Positions 18,008-27,689 are shown, numbered from the stretch's first letter. The stretch: DNA of 64,000 bases from Verticiella alkaliphila (GCF_018904615.1 NZ_JADCNH010000023.1:1-64000); one strand, 5' to 3'. Made by a program: numbers and translations. Notes: generated from the sequence alone by a model not told the origin.

Positions 18008-18442
18008 GCAAAGGCGCGCCGGACTCTGCGCGCGCATGGCAGCAAAGCATCGGGTCGCGAGCGCAACATCCAGTGAGAGACTAGGCGGCAGCTGCACGAG
18101 CAGGTAGCCAAGCTTGTTTCCCAGGCCAGCGATGTCAGCCAGAAAGCCCTGCAATCCAGGCTCGACGCCCGCTAGCCGCGCATCGTGCGTGATGGCACGT
18201 GGGAGCTTCACGCTGAAGCGAAAGTCTTCCGGCACGCTCGCCGCCCAGCGGGCATAGGTGTCTGGACGGTGGGAACGGTAGAAAGAGGAGTTGATCTCCA
18301 CACAGGAGAACACTCGGGCATAGCGCTCGAGGTGGCTGCCATCTGCGGGAAATTGACTGGCCACGCCCGAAGCCAGCGACCAGCCCGCGCACCCGATACG
18401 AGGCCGTGACGCCCCCTGTGCAGAATCTTCACCGCGTGCCAT
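18008..18442 (-). pseudogene. Truncated DUF72 (YecE-like) gene
   Basis: The N-terminal ~145 residues match DUF72 proteins: RIGCAGWSL, FSCVEINSSFYRSHRPDTYARW, FRFSVKLPRAITHD and LGYLLVQLPPSL. Intact members are about 240-300 residues, and the second half of the barrel is missing. The reading frame stays open, but beyond ~18008 it runs antiparallel to no known sequence and is only an alternate frame of the DKNYY gene. The product would be a half-domain, so I treat it as a pseudogene made by a deletion or insertion at this junction. Confidence 0.75.
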
Positions 18443-18620
18443 GCCGCCCTCCGTCATCGACGCCATGGCACACCTCGCAAGCACGCGTGATGCCTGCTGG
18501 CTGCCGTCGAGAACCGCGACGACAACGCCACCCCGCCATTCGCTCGACAGCAGCGCAGCCCGTACACTGGCCCCTTCTCGCGCACCCCGCGTACGTCACC
18601 TCTTGCTTGCTGCTGGTTCC

Positions 18621-19235
18621 ATGGACACTGCTTTCATCCTTCTCCTCACCCTCTTCGTCGTGTGGCAGCTGCTGCGCTCGCGGTATCAGCGAGAGCGCAT
18701 CACCTTCCTCGGCCAACGACTGGCGGGTCTGCAGCTCGAGCGGCACATGGAGACGCTGACAACGGGCTATGCCCGCGCCATCCATGAGCAGGACGAGAGC
18801 CGCCAGTTGCAGATCCTGGAGACCTTCGCGCCCGCCGAGCGCGCGGCCGCAGCGCAGATCCAGACGCTCGCCGATGCGATGCAAAAGGCCGATGCGCAGG
18901 AGACGGCCATGGGGCCCTTCTCGTTCTGCCTGCCGTATGCGGAGCGATTCGTGCCGGTGCGCATGCGCGACTTCCGTGAGCTCCTGCAGATTCACGCCAA
19001 GGGCTTGCGCCACGCCGCTGACAACGACAGTCAGTGGGATCCGAAGACCCGTGCGTTTCACCTCTCGGCCGAGCTGTACCTTTTTCAGCACAGCTGTCAT
19101 TGGTTCTGCAAATCGCGCGTCGTCGCCGACGCGCGTCTTCAGGTGCGCCATCAACTGACGCACCAGAAGGTGGTCGACTCGGTCTCCGAGCCGACGCGGC
19201 TGCGGTATCTGCAGTGGCTGAATGGCGACGCGTGA
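18621..19235 (+). CDS. Uncharacterised single-pass membrane protein
   Basis: 204 residues. One N-terminal hydrophobic helix (MDTAFILLLTLFVVWQLL) is followed by a charged, mostly helical cytoplasmic domain rich in Glu and Gln (LQLERHMETLTTGYARAIHE), then a region with conserved-looking aromatic/His/Cys residues (LYLFQHSCHWFCKSR). The start at 18621 is the first ATG that leads straight into the membrane helix. I do not recognise the family. It is divergent from the DUF72 remnant and convergent with the NAD(P)-binding protein gene. Confidence 0.65.
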   Translation: MDTAFILLLTLFVVWQLLRSRYQRERITFLGQRLAGLQLERHMETLTTGYARAIHEQDESRQLQILETFAPAERAAAAQIQTLADAMQKADAQETAMGPFSFCLPYAERFVPVRMRDFRELLQIHAKGLRHAADNDSQWDPKTRAFHLSAELYLFQHSCHWFCKSRVVADARLQVRHQLTHQKVVDSVSEPTRLRYLQWLNGDA

Positions 19236-19255
19236 CCCACGCAGGGAAAGGCCCG

Positions 19256-19283
19256 CGCCACGGCAGCACCGCTGCACGTGGCG
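19256..19283. terminator. Strong hairpin between convergent genes
   Basis: CGCCACG and GCAG (19256-19266) pair with CTGC and CGTGGCG (19272-19283) around a five-base loop, with one bulged A. It fills the gap between two facing stop codons and probably terminates both transcripts. Confidence 0.6.
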
Positions 19284-19284
19284 T

Positions 19285-19956
19285 TCAGGTGCGCTCTCCC
19301 AGCCGCCCGAGGCGGTCGGAGGCGAGCACGAGCACCCCGCTCGCCGACGGCACCGTCTCGACGAGCGCCCTCGCCACGGCACGAGCTTGCACCGGACGAT
19401 AGGCGCCGGGGATCACCGGCGCGAAGAGTCTGGCTATCGGCTGCGCGATGCGCTCGCCAAGCCGCAGTGGCTGCGCCAGCCCCTCGCGCGCGCCCAGCAG
19501 GAGCGAGGGCTGCGCGATCACGAGGGCATCGAGCGACAAGGCCTTCAACGCGTCTTCGAGCTCGCCCTTTACGCGGTTGTAGAAGACCGATGACCGCGCA
19601 TTGGCCCCTGCGGCGCTCACAAGCCCGACGCGTCGGGCGCCTGCCTTCACGGCGGCCTGAGCCACCGCCAGGTTGGCGTCCAGATCCACGGCCCTGAAGG
19701 CCGGCTGGCTTCCCGCCACCTTGATCGTGGTGCCCAGCGCCAGGTAGACCTCATCGACGGCAGGCAGCACGGGCAACTCGGTGAAGTCCACGCGATGCAC
19801 GGCAAGCCTGGAATGATCGACGCGCAACGGGCGACGGCTCAGGGCATGGACGACGCCCACTGAGGGCGCTGCGAGCAGGGTCTCCAGGATGTGACCACCC
19901 ACGAGGCCTGTGGCGCCAGCCAGGAGGATGCGACGCGACTGGGCAGGATGAGGCAT
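19285..19956 (-). CDS. NAD(P)H-binding atypical SDR protein
   Basis: 223 residues with the N-terminal nucleotide motif LLAGATGLVGG and the VGLVSAAGAN...FYNRVKGELEDAL segment (Tyr/Lys pair) found in TIP30/HTATIP2-like atypical SDRs. The protein probably binds NADPH; the reaction is unknown. The start at 19956 has GGAG seven bases upstream. It is divergent from a secreted HEAT-repeat protein gene. Confidence 0.87.
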   Translation of the reverse strand: MPHPAQSRRILLAGATGLVGGHILETLLAAPSVGVVHALSRRPLRVDHSRLAVHRVDFTELPVLPAVDEVYLALGTTIKVAGSQPAFRAVDLDANLAVAQAAVKAGARRVGLVSAAGANARSSVFYNRVKGELEDALKALSLDALVIAQPSLLLGAREGLAQPLRLGERIAQPIARLFAPVIPGAYRPVQARAVARALVETVPSASGVLVLASDRLGRLGERT

Positions 19957-20094
19957 GAGAGACTCCAGAAGGGCGGGACAACGCAGGCGTGGACGCCCGA
20001 CGCATCTTCGCATGGCCTCGGCCACGCTCGTCGCACGTTGACGACGGCGCAGAACACCGCGAGCATGCACGGTCTGCCAACTCGTGGAGGTTCG

Positions 20095-21294
20095 ATGCCT
20101 GCCCCGCCCTGCTTTCGCGCCCTCGCACTTGCGGGCTGTCTCGCCCTCGCCGCCCCCTCGATAGCTGCCGATCCGGCAGAAGAGGCGGTGGCAGCGGCCC
20201 TCGCCGCCTTGCCTCAGACCGATGCGCCCGAGCAGCGCGATGCCGCCCTGCGCACCCTCCTCCTGCAAGGCGGGCAGGCAGTCCCGGAACTCACGCGTCG
20301 TCTGGCCGCGCCCGGCGACGATGCCGAGCGCCAGCAGATCACTTACCTTCTCGGGCTGCTCTATGCCCAGGCCCGCGTGAAAGCAGCGTCGATCGACACA
20401 CCGCCCGAACTCATCCCTGCGATGGCTACCGCGCTCGATGCCACCGAGTCTCTGCGGCTGCGAGCTAACCTCGCGAACCTTGCAGGCAGTCTCGCACGCC
20501 AGGGGGTGGACACCACGGCTTTGGTGCCGTCGCTCCTGACCGTGCTCGCGCACACCGGAAATCCGGGCCTGCGTGCCACGACGTCAGCGGTGATCTCCAC
20601 GGCACCCGCGGCACTCCCCGTGATCCACGCCGCGCTGCGACAGAGCACGGACGACCGCTTTCGCGGCGATGTCGCCCGCATCCTTCGGGGCACGCCGCTC
20701 CCCGACGACGTCGTGGCGGACCTGAGGACGCTGGTGGCCTCGGACCGTCCCGAAGCCCGGCAGGCCGCGGCCCGCACCTTGAAAGACGCCGGCATCCGTG
20801 ACCCGCAACTGCTCGACGCAGCGCTGCGCGACCTGGCCGCCGCTCGCACGGACATGGAGCTGCTCTTTGCCGTGATCGCGGTGCGCGAGAACAACGATGG
20901 CAGCGCACGCACGGCGACGGCCTTGCACGAAGCCATGGACACGGCGCGACGCATTGAGGAGCGGCGCGAGATCGCCGTGGCGTGGGCAGAGATGGGCGAA
21001 GTGGGCCGCACCACATTGCTCGACTACCTGGCTCAGACCCAGAATGCCCAGGTCGCCGCCGATCTGGCGATGACACTGACGAGCGACATGCGAGACGATC
21101 CGCGCACCCTGGGGGTGCTGGTCGGCCTGATGGCACGCATGGACGACGAACGGCTGAACCGCTTGGTGGAGATTCGGCTTTTCGAGCACCCGGCGCGGGC
21201 CCGGGCTGCCATCGACGCGGCGCTGGCCGCCAACGATCTGGACGCTGCGGCGCGCGAACGGCTGACCGGCATGTTGCGCGCCTTGCCGGGGTGA
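20095..21294 (+). CDS. Secreted HEAT-repeat protein
   Basis: 399 residues with an Ala-rich signal peptide (FRALALAGCLALAAPSIAA). The mature part is nearly all helical with repeated ~35-residue units, such as ALRTLLLQGGQAVPELTRRL and TSAVISTAPAALPVIHAAL, typical of HEAT/Armadillo solenoids. It is probably a periplasmic scaffold binding another protein or peptide. The Cys in CLALAAPS does not fit a lipobox well. The ATG at 20095 is preceded by GGAGG. The partner is unknown. Confidence 0.8.
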   Translation: MPAPPCFRALALAGCLALAAPSIAADPAEEAVAAALAALPQTDAPEQRDAALRTLLLQGGQAVPELTRRLAAPGDDAERQQITYLLGLLYAQARVKAASIDTPPELIPAMATALDATESLRLRANLANLAGSLARQGVDTTALVPSLLTVLAHTGNPGLRATTSAVISTAPAALPVIHAALRQSTDDRFRGDVARILRGTPLPDDVVADLRTLVASDRPEARQAAARTLKDAGIRDPQLLDAALRDLAAARTDMELLFAVIAVRENNDGSARTATALHEAMDTARRIEERREIAVAWAEMGEVGRTTLLDYLAQTQNAQVAADLAMTLTSDMRDDPRTLGVLVGLMARMDDERLNRLVEIRLFEHPARARAAIDAALAANDLDAAARERLTGMLRALPG

Positions 21295-21295
21295 C

Positions 21296-22504
21296 CTAGC
21301 CCATGCGTCGATGCTCGTGCGCCCGGCCGGCCACCACCATCACACCGGCCGCGACGAACGCGGCAAGCGCCATATAGACGAGCACGCCACGCGGGCCGAG
21401 GCCATCGACGATGACGCCGCCCAGGACCGCCCCCGTCGCGATGGCGACCTGGAACGTCGATGACTGGAGTGCGCCTGCGCTTTCCGCATGATCCGGCGCG
21501 GCGCGCGCCGTCCAGGTGGAGATGGCTACCGGCAGCGCGCCAAAGGCGAAACCCCATAGCGCCGTGCCGGCAAAGGCCACGCTCGGCACGTCTCCGATCA
21601 GGCTGAGCACCAGGGCAACACCGCCAATGAGAAACGCGGCGCTGGCCACGGCCCACGCCGGACTGCGTGCTGCGATGGCACCGCCGGCGACGTTCCCGAG
21701 AAAGCCGCCCAGCCCGAACGCCAGCAGCACGAGCGACACGGTAGCGACGTCCATGCGCGGCACCAGCTCGAGAAACGGCCGGATGAAGGTAAAGCCCGCG
21801 AAATGGCCGGACACGACAAGCAAGGTGGCGCCCAGACCAATCAACACCGATCGGCGCGACGCCGTGATCTTGAGCGAGGCCAGGCCCGGGGCCGCGTTGG
21901 GCGGCAGCTTGGGCAGCGTCATCACCTGGAGCACCAGCGCCACGGCCCCGATTGCCGAGGCCGCCAGGAACGTGGCGCGCCAGCCCCAGAGATCCCCGAG
22001 ATAGGCACCCAGCGGCGCCGCGAACACGGTGGCCACCGATACGCCCATGAAGATGAGCGAGATCGCGCGCGGCACCTGCGCGGAGGGCACGAGCCGCAAC
22101 GCCAGCGCCGCCATCATGGACCAATAACTGCCGAGCGCAAAGCCCAGCAGAGCGCGGGCAACGAGCAGCACGGCCAGACTCGTCGCGTAGGCCGACAGGA
22201 TGCTGGAGAGAATCAGCATGCCCATCAGCACCCAGACGATCTTCTGGCGATCCAGCCGCCCCGCCCCCAGGATGAGCAGCGGCCCGGCGAGCGCGGCCAC
22301 CACGGCGGTGGCCGTGATGGCCTGGCCCACCAGGCCGTTGGAGACGCCCAGCTCGAGCGCCATGGGGGTCAGGAGGCTGACCGGCAGGAACTCGGCCGTC
22401 ACCAGGCCGAATACGCCGAAGGCCAGGGAAAAGACGGCCCACCAGGCCGCGTCGAGGGGAGAGGCAGGCGCGGCTGGCGCCGCGCAGACAGAAACATCAG
22501 ACAT
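21296..22504 (-). CDS. MFS transporter, AraJ/DHA1-type
   Basis: 402 residues with twelve hydrophobic helices. The TAEFLPVSLLTPMA segment in helix 1 and GWRATFLAASAIG near the middle are typical of AraJ/NepI/chloramphenicol-exporter-like DHA1 carriers. It likely exports a small metabolite or drug from the cytoplasm. The ATG at 22504 is preferred to an in-frame start 54 bases upstream. A LysR gene is divergent from it and is the probable regulator. Confidence 0.88.
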   Translation of the reverse strand: MSDVSVCAAPAAPASPLDAAWWAVFSLAFGVFGLVTAEFLPVSLLTPMALELGVSNGLVGQAITATAVVAALAGPLLILGAGRLDRQKIVWVLMGMLILSSILSAYATSLAVLLVARALLGFALGSYWSMMAALALRLVPSAQVPRAISLIFMGVSVATVFAAPLGAYLGDLWGWRATFLAASAIGAVALVLQVMTLPKLPPNAAPGLASLKITASRRSVLIGLGATLLVVSGHFAGFTFIRPFLELVPRMDVATVSLVLLAFGLGGFLGNVAGGAIAARSPAWAVASAAFLIGGVALVLSLIGDVPSVAFAGTALWGFAFGALPVAISTWTARAAPDHAESAGALQSSTFQVAIATGAVLGGVIVDGLGPRGVLVYMALAAFVAAGVMVVAGRAHEHRRMG

Positions 22505-22676
22505 ATGTGCGTTCTTCGGCGCCCGCCGAAGGCCTTGTTCAGTACGTGGGGCCGCCACCGGCCAGGGGAAGCGAAGGGAACAACGCCACCGGGGTTGCAG
22601 GTCCGTCCTGGTATCGCGGAACCCTTCAAGGACGAGACTTTGCCGCGTTCATTGCCGCTTGATTAGTCGGGAAAGA

Positions 22677-22693
22677 CTTGGATCATTTTCAAG
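22677..22693. promoter_or_regulatory. Candidate LysR binding dyad
   Basis: CTTG and CAAG flank nine bases (CTTG-N9-CAAG) in the MFS/LysR divergent promoter, 21 bases before the LysR start. This resembles a short LysR recognition site. Support is positional only. Confidence 0.35.
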
Positions 22694-22713
22694 CATTCGG
22701 ATAAGATCCCGGC

Positions 22714-23658
22714 GTGGAAACCCTTACCAATCTCGAATCCTTCGTGCGCAGCGCCGAGTGCGGCAGCTTCTCGGCCGCCGCCCGCCGCCTGGCACTCACG
22801 CCCGCGGCGGTGAGCCGCAACGTCGCCATGCTGGAACGCAACCTGGGCGTGCGGCTCTTTCACCGCTCCACGCGCAAGCTCACGCTCACAGAGGCTGGCG
22901 ACACCTTCCTCGCTGCCATCGGCAACAACCTGCAGTCGCTGCAGAACGCGATTCAAGGCGTCGCGCACGACGACGGCCAGCCCGCGGGGGTCCTCAAGAT
23001 CAGCGTGGCGCCAGCCTTCGGCATGGACTGGCTGTTGCCTTTGCTGCCCGAGTTCCTGCAACGCTACCCGCGCGTGCGGCCGGAATGGCACTTCGAGAAC
23101 CGCCCGGTGGACCTGGTGGCCGAAGGCTATGACGCGGCCATCGGCGGTGGATTCGAACTGACGCCCGGCGTCGTTGCTCGCACCGTGGCGCCGGTGCACA
23201 TCATTGCCGTGGCCTCCCCGGCGTATCTTGCAGGCCGGGCGCCGCCGACCGATCCCACAGACCTCATCGACCTGGACGGCATCGCCTTGCGCTCGCAGAC
23301 GTCCGGGCGCATTCGCACCTGGACGATGCGCAACGCCCAGGGCGACGAGGCCAGCGCCGCGCTGCGCGAGAGCGTCGTCGTCAACGAACCCGCCGCGGTG
23401 AGACAGGCCGTGCGCCTGAACCTGGGCGTGGCGCTCGCGGCCGTGTGCGACGTGCAGCCTTGCATCGCGAGCGGCGAGCTCGTGCGCGTGCTCCCGGACT
23501 GGTGGGCCGAGGCCGGCGTGATCTCGCTGTACTACGCGAGCCGGGATCTGCTGCCCGGCAAGACCCGCGCGTTCGTGGACTTCGTGGTCGAGACCTTCGC
23601 GCGCGAGCAGTACATGCAGCGCTTCTCGGCAAACTCTGCACCCACGAACTCGCGATGA
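22714..23658 (+). CDS. LysR-family transcriptional regulator
   Basis: 314 residues with the canonical N-terminal helix-turn-helix (LESFVRSAECGSFSAAARRL, then TPAAVSRNVAMLERNLGVRL) and a substrate-binding C-terminal domain. The start codon is GTG at the normal LysR N-terminus. It is divergent from the MFS transporter and likely controls it. The following membrane-protein gene lies 28 bases downstream on the same strand and may be co-transcribed. Confidence 0.9.
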   Translation: METLTNLESFVRSAECGSFSAAARRLALTPAAVSRNVAMLERNLGVRLFHRSTRKLTLTEAGDTFLAAIGNNLQSLQNAIQGVAHDDGQPAGVLKISVAPAFGMDWLLPLLPEFLQRYPRVRPEWHFENRPVDLVAEGYDAAIGGGFELTPGVVARTVAPVHIIAVASPAYLAGRAPPTDPTDLIDLDGIALRSQTSGRIRTWTMRNAQGDEASAALRESVVVNEPAAVRQAVRLNLGVALAAVCDVQPCIASGELVRVLPDWWAEAGVISLYYASRDLLPGKTRAFVDFVVETFAREQYMQRFSANSAPTNSR

Positions 23659-23686
23659 CGCACTGGCTCTGACAAGGAATTCCTGT

Positions 23687-24397
23687 ATGCCATTCAAGCC
23701 GCCCTGGGTCTGGATCCGCGAGGATTGGGAGGCAAAGCAGCGTCGCTTTCGAGAGCCCGCCAAGCCGCCCACGCGGGCGATGAGCTGGCTCAAATGGCTC
23801 GGGATCGGCATCCTGCTGATCGTCCTGACGCCCGTTGCCCTGGTGCTGCTCGCGATCGCCCTGGTCGTTGGCGACTTTTTCTTCGTGAATGCCCCCGTGA
23901 GCACGCCGATGACCGTCGACGTCAGCGGCAATACCGTGGTCCTCGAGCGCCGAGCAGCCCACATCTTCCTGGGTGAATACCGGCGCGCCATCGTCGTCGT
24001 TCGCGATGGCCGGGAGGTCGGGCGAGCCCCGTTGCCCTTGGACAGCGGCGGCGGCGGTCACATGCATGTCTACCAGATCGACGACCACACCCTGGTGCTG
24101 TACGACCGATTCGGCGCCGTCGCCTTGCACCTGCATGACGCCAGCGTGAGCAGCCCTCGACACTTGCCGGATGACCGCAAGCCCGGCACCTATCTCGGCG
24201 CGTTCGACCGCATGCAGGATGGCACACGCAAGACGTACCGTTTCGTGCCCGCGGCTGAACGTCCGGCACAACCGATACGCATGCCCATACCCGGCAGTGA
24301 ATGGCCGGGGAAACCCGAGGTCGGCCACCCCGGGATGCTCAGCGCCTCACTCACCAGCGTTGACAGGCGTGTCGCACTGCCGCTGCCCGCGCCTTAA
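23687..24397 (+). CDS. Uncharacterised membrane-anchored protein
   Basis: 236 residues: a basic N-terminus with Trp-rich start (PPWVWIREDWE), one strong membrane helix near residues 36-65 and a ~165-residue extracytoplasmic domain rich in beta-branched residues (TPMTVDVSGNTVVLERR). The start is preceded by AAGGAA. I do not recognise the family. Its stop overlaps the opposing SDR stop by four bases. Confidence 0.65.
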   Translation: MPFKPPWVWIREDWEAKQRRFREPAKPPTRAMSWLKWLGIGILLIVLTPVALVLLAIALVVGDFFFVNAPVSTPMTVDVSGNTVVLERRAAHIFLGEYRRAIVVVRDGREVGRAPLPLDSGGGGHMHVYQIDDHTLVLYDRFGAVALHLHDASVSSPRHLPDDRKPGTYLGAFDRMQDGTRKTYRFVPAAERPAQPIRMPIPGSEWPGKPEVGHPGMLSASLTSVDRRVALPLPAP

Positions 24398-25134
24398 CGG
24401 CCGGCCAATGCCACGGCGTCCGCACCTGCCGACAGGTGCATCGGGCAGGACAGATCCGTCGCCGCACGCCATACCGCGGCCACGACGTCCGGGGTCTCGG
24501 TCACGGGCTCGCTCGACGCGGCCCAGCCGGCGAATACGCGCTGCGCCAGGTTGGCATACGGTTCGGGGATGGCTCCCATCCGGGCGCGCGCGTTGTCTCC
24601 GAAGCGGGTGTCCGGCGCGCGGCCCGGCAGCACCAGCTTGACGTGAATGTTGAAGGGCTCGAGCTCCAAAGCCAGGGACTCGCTGAACGCGTTCACCGCC
24701 GCCTTGCTGCCCGTGTAGACAGCCAGCAGGGGCAAGGGCATCAAGGTGACGCTGGACGTGACGTTCACGATCGTGCCCGCCCCACGCTCGCGAAACTGCG
24801 GCAGCACTGCCTGGATCATCGCGATCGTGCCGAGGGTATTGGCCTCGAACACGTCGCGCACGGTCGGCATCGGCGTGCCTTCCAGCGCGTTCAGCATGCC
24901 GATCCCAGCGTTGTTCACCAGCACGTCGATCGGCCCGGCTTGCGCCACCGCCCGGCGGATGCTTTCGGCATCCGTGACGTCCAGCGGCAATACACGCAAA
25001 TGTTCTGACAATGGCAGGAGATCCGCGCGAAGCGTACGCATCGTGGCGACCACCTTCCAGCCGTGGTCGAGGAAGTGCCGGGCGGTCTCCAGGCCAAAGC
25101 CGGACGAGCAGCCCGTGATCAGGATGGTTTTCAT
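24394..25134 (-). CDS. SDR-family oxidoreductase
   Basis: 246-residue short-chain dehydrogenase: cofactor motif TGCSSGFG (residues 7-14), NNAG (74-77), catalytic serines near 127-128 and Tyr140/Lys144 in YTGSK. The TGCSSGFG form is common in the retinol-dehydrogenase-like, NADP-using branch. The ATG at 25134 has GAAGAGG upstream; a TTG five codons earlier is less likely. It is divergent from an AraC-type regulator, its probable controller. Confidence 0.92.
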   Translation of the reverse strand: MKTILITGCSSGFGLETARHFLDHGWKVVATMRTLRADLLPLSEHLRVLPLDVTDAESIRRAVAQAGPIDVLVNNAGIGMLNALEGTPMPTVRDVFEANTLGTIAMIQAVLPQFRERGAGTIVNVTSSVTLMPLPLLAVYTGSKAAVNAFSESLALELEPFNIHVKLVLPGRAPDTRFGDNARARMGAIPEPYANLAQRVFAGWAASSEPVTETPDVVAAVWRAATDLSCPMHLSAGADAVALAGR

Positions 25135-25191
25135 GATGCGCCTCTTCAAGTGTCGGTAGACGCACTGTAGACCGCATGATCCGTACTATCT

Positions 25192-25215
25192 ACAATAGAA
25201 AATCCTTTTTATTGT
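25192..25215. promoter_or_regulatory. AT-rich dyad in the SDR/AraC divergent promoter
   Basis: ACAATA (25192-25197) and TATTGT (25210-25215) are inverted copies in an AT-rich stretch just before the AraC gene. It may be an operator or may overlap the promoter. Confidence 0.35.
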
Positions 25216-25230
25216 TCTCAACGTACAGCC

Positions 25231-26193
25231 ATGACCGATCCACTGGCCGAGATGGTGCAACTGCTTCAGCCGGGCGCGCCCTTCTCCAAGGTGGTGAGCG
25301 CTGCGGGACGCTGGCGTGTTCACCGCCCGGAGCCGGACAAGACCTTCTATGGCGTGAATCTGGAAGGCCGCTGCCGGCTGGACGCCGAAGGACAGGCGCC
25401 CATCGTCCTCGAGCCGGGCGACTTCATCCTGATCCCGTCCACGCAAGGCTTCTCGATGTCCAGCCTCGAGTCGGCACCGGAAGACACCGATTCCGTGCCG
25501 GTGGCGCTGGGCCATGGCGAGTTTCGCCTGGGCGAGCCCGATGGGCCGCCGGACGTGCGATACCTCGTGGGCTATTGCGTCTTTGGCGCGCCCGACGCAT
25601 CCCTGCTCGTGCCGCTGTTGCCACGGCTCATCCACGTGCGGGGCGAGCCGCGGCTCACCACGCTGGTGCAGCTGGTGACCGACGAGTGCCGCGCGCAGCG
25701 CCCTGCGCGCGACGTGATCCTCGCGCGCTTGCTGGAGGTCCTGTTCGTCGAGGCGCTGCGCTCCACCGCAGGTACCTCGGCGTCGTCTGGCCTGCTACGC
25801 GGGCTCGCGGACGAGCGGCTTGCTGTCGCGTTGCGCCGGCTGCACGAAGCGCCCACGCGTGCCTGGACGGTGGAACAACTCGCCGACGAAGCAGCGCTGT
25901 CGCGCACCGCGTTCTTCCAGCGCTTTCAGCGCGTCATGGGCATGGCACCGATGGCCTACCTGCTCACGTGGCGCATGGCGTTGGCCAAGCACCTGCTCAG
26001 ACAAGGCCAGGCCAGCGTGGCCGAGATCGCAGAGCGCGTGGGCTACCGCTCGGTGAACACGTTTGGCGTTGCCTTCACGCGGCATGTGGGCATGCCGCCC
26101 CGGCGCTATGCCACACAAGCGCTGCGCGACACCGCCAGCGAGGATGTCGGCCTGCTTACGCCTCGCCTCCTGCCATCGATGGCCGCCGCCTGA
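25231..26193 (+). CDS. AraC-family regulator with N-terminal cupin domain
   Basis: 320 residues. The N-terminal ~170 residues are the cupin_6 sensor type (FYGVNLEGRCRL, LEPGDFILIPSTQGF, and a second half starting with VRGEPRLTTLVQLVTDE). The C-terminal AraC DNA-binding domain has two helix-turn-helices (ADEAALSRTAFFQRFQRVMG; VAEIAERVGYRSVNTFGVAF). It is divergent from the SDR gene and probably activates it. Its 3' end overlaps the end of the opposing MFS gene by 38 bases. Confidence 0.9.
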   Translation: MTDPLAEMVQLLQPGAPFSKVVSAAGRWRVHRPEPDKTFYGVNLEGRCRLDAEGQAPIVLEPGDFILIPSTQGFSMSSLESAPEDTDSVPVALGHGEFRLGEPDGPPDVRYLVGYCVFGAPDASLLVPLLPRLIHVRGEPRLTTLVQLVTDECRAQRPARDVILARLLEVLFVEALRSTAGTSASSGLLRGLADERLAVALRRLHEAPTRAWTVEQLADEAALSRTAFFQRFQRVMGMAPMAYLLTWRMALAKHLLRQGQASVAEIAERVGYRSVNTFGVAFTRHVGMPPRRYATQALRDTASEDVGLLTPRLLPSMAAA

Positions 26194-27598
26194 CCAACGT
26201 CCACAAGAGGCCGCATACCAGCACAGCCGCCGCCAGGTTATAGGACATCCCCCAGACGAAGGCCCGTGCATGAGCCGTCGCGGTGGCACCGTCCGCGTCG
26301 AGCGCGGCGGCGAAGAGGATGCCCACGACAGCCACGCCCAGCGCAGCGCCCACCTGCTGCACGGTAGAGATCACGCCTGAGGCCATGCCGGCCTGCCGTG
26401 CATCGACGAAGCCCAGCACCAGGTTCAGCAAGGGCGTCATGATGACGGCCTGGGCAGCGCCAACCACGACCAGCGTGGGAATCAGATGGGCAGGCACGAG
26501 GCTCGCACCGGGGACATGCACCTGGACGATGAGCACACCGAACGACACCGCGTACATCAACGCACCGACGGCCAGCACGCGCGTGCCCCAGCGGCTCACC
26601 CACCTCGGTGCCATCAGGGATGCCGCGACGAAGGCCACGCTGCACGGCGCGAAGAGACGTCCAGCGGCGAACGGGTCCAACCCCAACCCGGATTGCATCA
26701 GCAACGCGAAGCACAGGAAGAACGAGCTCGAGGTCGAGTACACCAGCATCACCAGCAGCGTGCCGCGGCCAAAGCCGCGCTGCGTGAGCAGCTGCATGTC
26801 CACCAACGGCACGCCACCGGTCTGGCGCCGACGCTCCTGCTGCACATAGAAGGCACGCAGCAGCACGCCGGCACCGGCGATCGATGCCCCAGTCCACAGA
26901 GGCCAGCCCTGGCCCGGTCCTTCCAGCAGTGGGACGAGCAGGCAAGCAAGCGCGGCACTCACCAGGATGACGCCCGGCAAATCCAGACCCACGCCATGCG
27001 GTGCCCGAGATTCCGGCACCCAGCGTGCGACGGCAATGGCCACGGCCCCGATGGGCACATTGATGAGAAAGATGCTGCGCCAGCCCCAGCCGAAGAGGTC
27101 CGCGTGCACCAGCCAGCCGCCCAGCACCTGCCCGGCGATGGCCGCCAAGCCCAGCGTCATGCCCAGCAGGCCAAACGCCTTGCGGCCATCGGCGCCATCG
27201 AAGCTCACGCGGATCGTGGCGTAGACCTGTGGGAACAAGAGGGCGGCTGCCAGCCCTTGCAGCACACGCGCCGCGATCAGCACCCCGGTGTCGGGCGCCA
27301 AACCGCATAGCGCCGAGGCCAACGTGAATCCGGCCATGCCCACGATGAAGAGTCGACGGCGACCGAACATGTCACCCATGCGCCCGCCGGTGATCAGCAG
27401 CACCCCGAACGCCAACTCGTAGCCTGCCACGATGAACCCGATCTGCGCGAAGCTCGCCCCGAGGTCCGACTGCATGCTGGGGATGGCCACGTTGACCACG
27501 AAGAGATCGAAGATCGTGACGAAGCCTGCAAGCAGCAGGACAGCCAGCCCCAACCAGGGCCGGGGCGAACGAGCGTGGACAGCGGAAGCATGCGACAT
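26156..27598 (-). CDS. MFS transporter, DHA2-type (14 helices)
   Basis: 480 residues with about fourteen hydrophobic helices. The motif GGRMGDMFGRRR after helix 2 and GWGWRSIFLINVPIGA after helix 5 are signatures of drug:H+ antiporters of the EmrB/QacA/LfrA group. It probably exports toxic organic compounds. The start at 27598 is chosen at the normal N-terminus. It is divergent from a helix-turn-helix regulator. Confidence 0.9.
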   Translation of the reverse strand: MSHASAVHARSPRPWLGLAVLLLAGFVTIFDLFVVNVAIPSMQSDLGASFAQIGFIVAGYELAFGVLLITGGRMGDMFGRRRLFIVGMAGFTLASALCGLAPDTGVLIAARVLQGLAAALLFPQVYATIRVSFDGADGRKAFGLLGMTLGLAAIAGQVLGGWLVHADLFGWGWRSIFLINVPIGAVAIAVARWVPESRAPHGVGLDLPGVILVSAALACLLVPLLEGPGQGWPLWTGASIAGAGVLLRAFYVQQERRRQTGGVPLVDMQLLTQRGFGRGTLLVMLVYSTSSSFFLCFALLMQSGLGLDPFAAGRLFAPCSVAFVAASLMAPRWVSRWGTRVLAVGALMYAVSFGVLIVQVHVPGASLVPAHLIPTLVVVGAAQAVIMTPLLNLVLGFVDARQAGMASGVISTVQQVGAALGVAVVGILFAAALDADGATATAHARAFVWGMSYNLAAAVLVCGLLWTLVRRRPSMAGGEA

Positions 27599-27689
27599 GG
27601 CCTGTGCCGGTGAGGTGAAGAGGCCGCCATTCTGTGGCCGCATTTAGGCCATTACAATTTAGCCACTTATACTATTACTACCAGCAATC

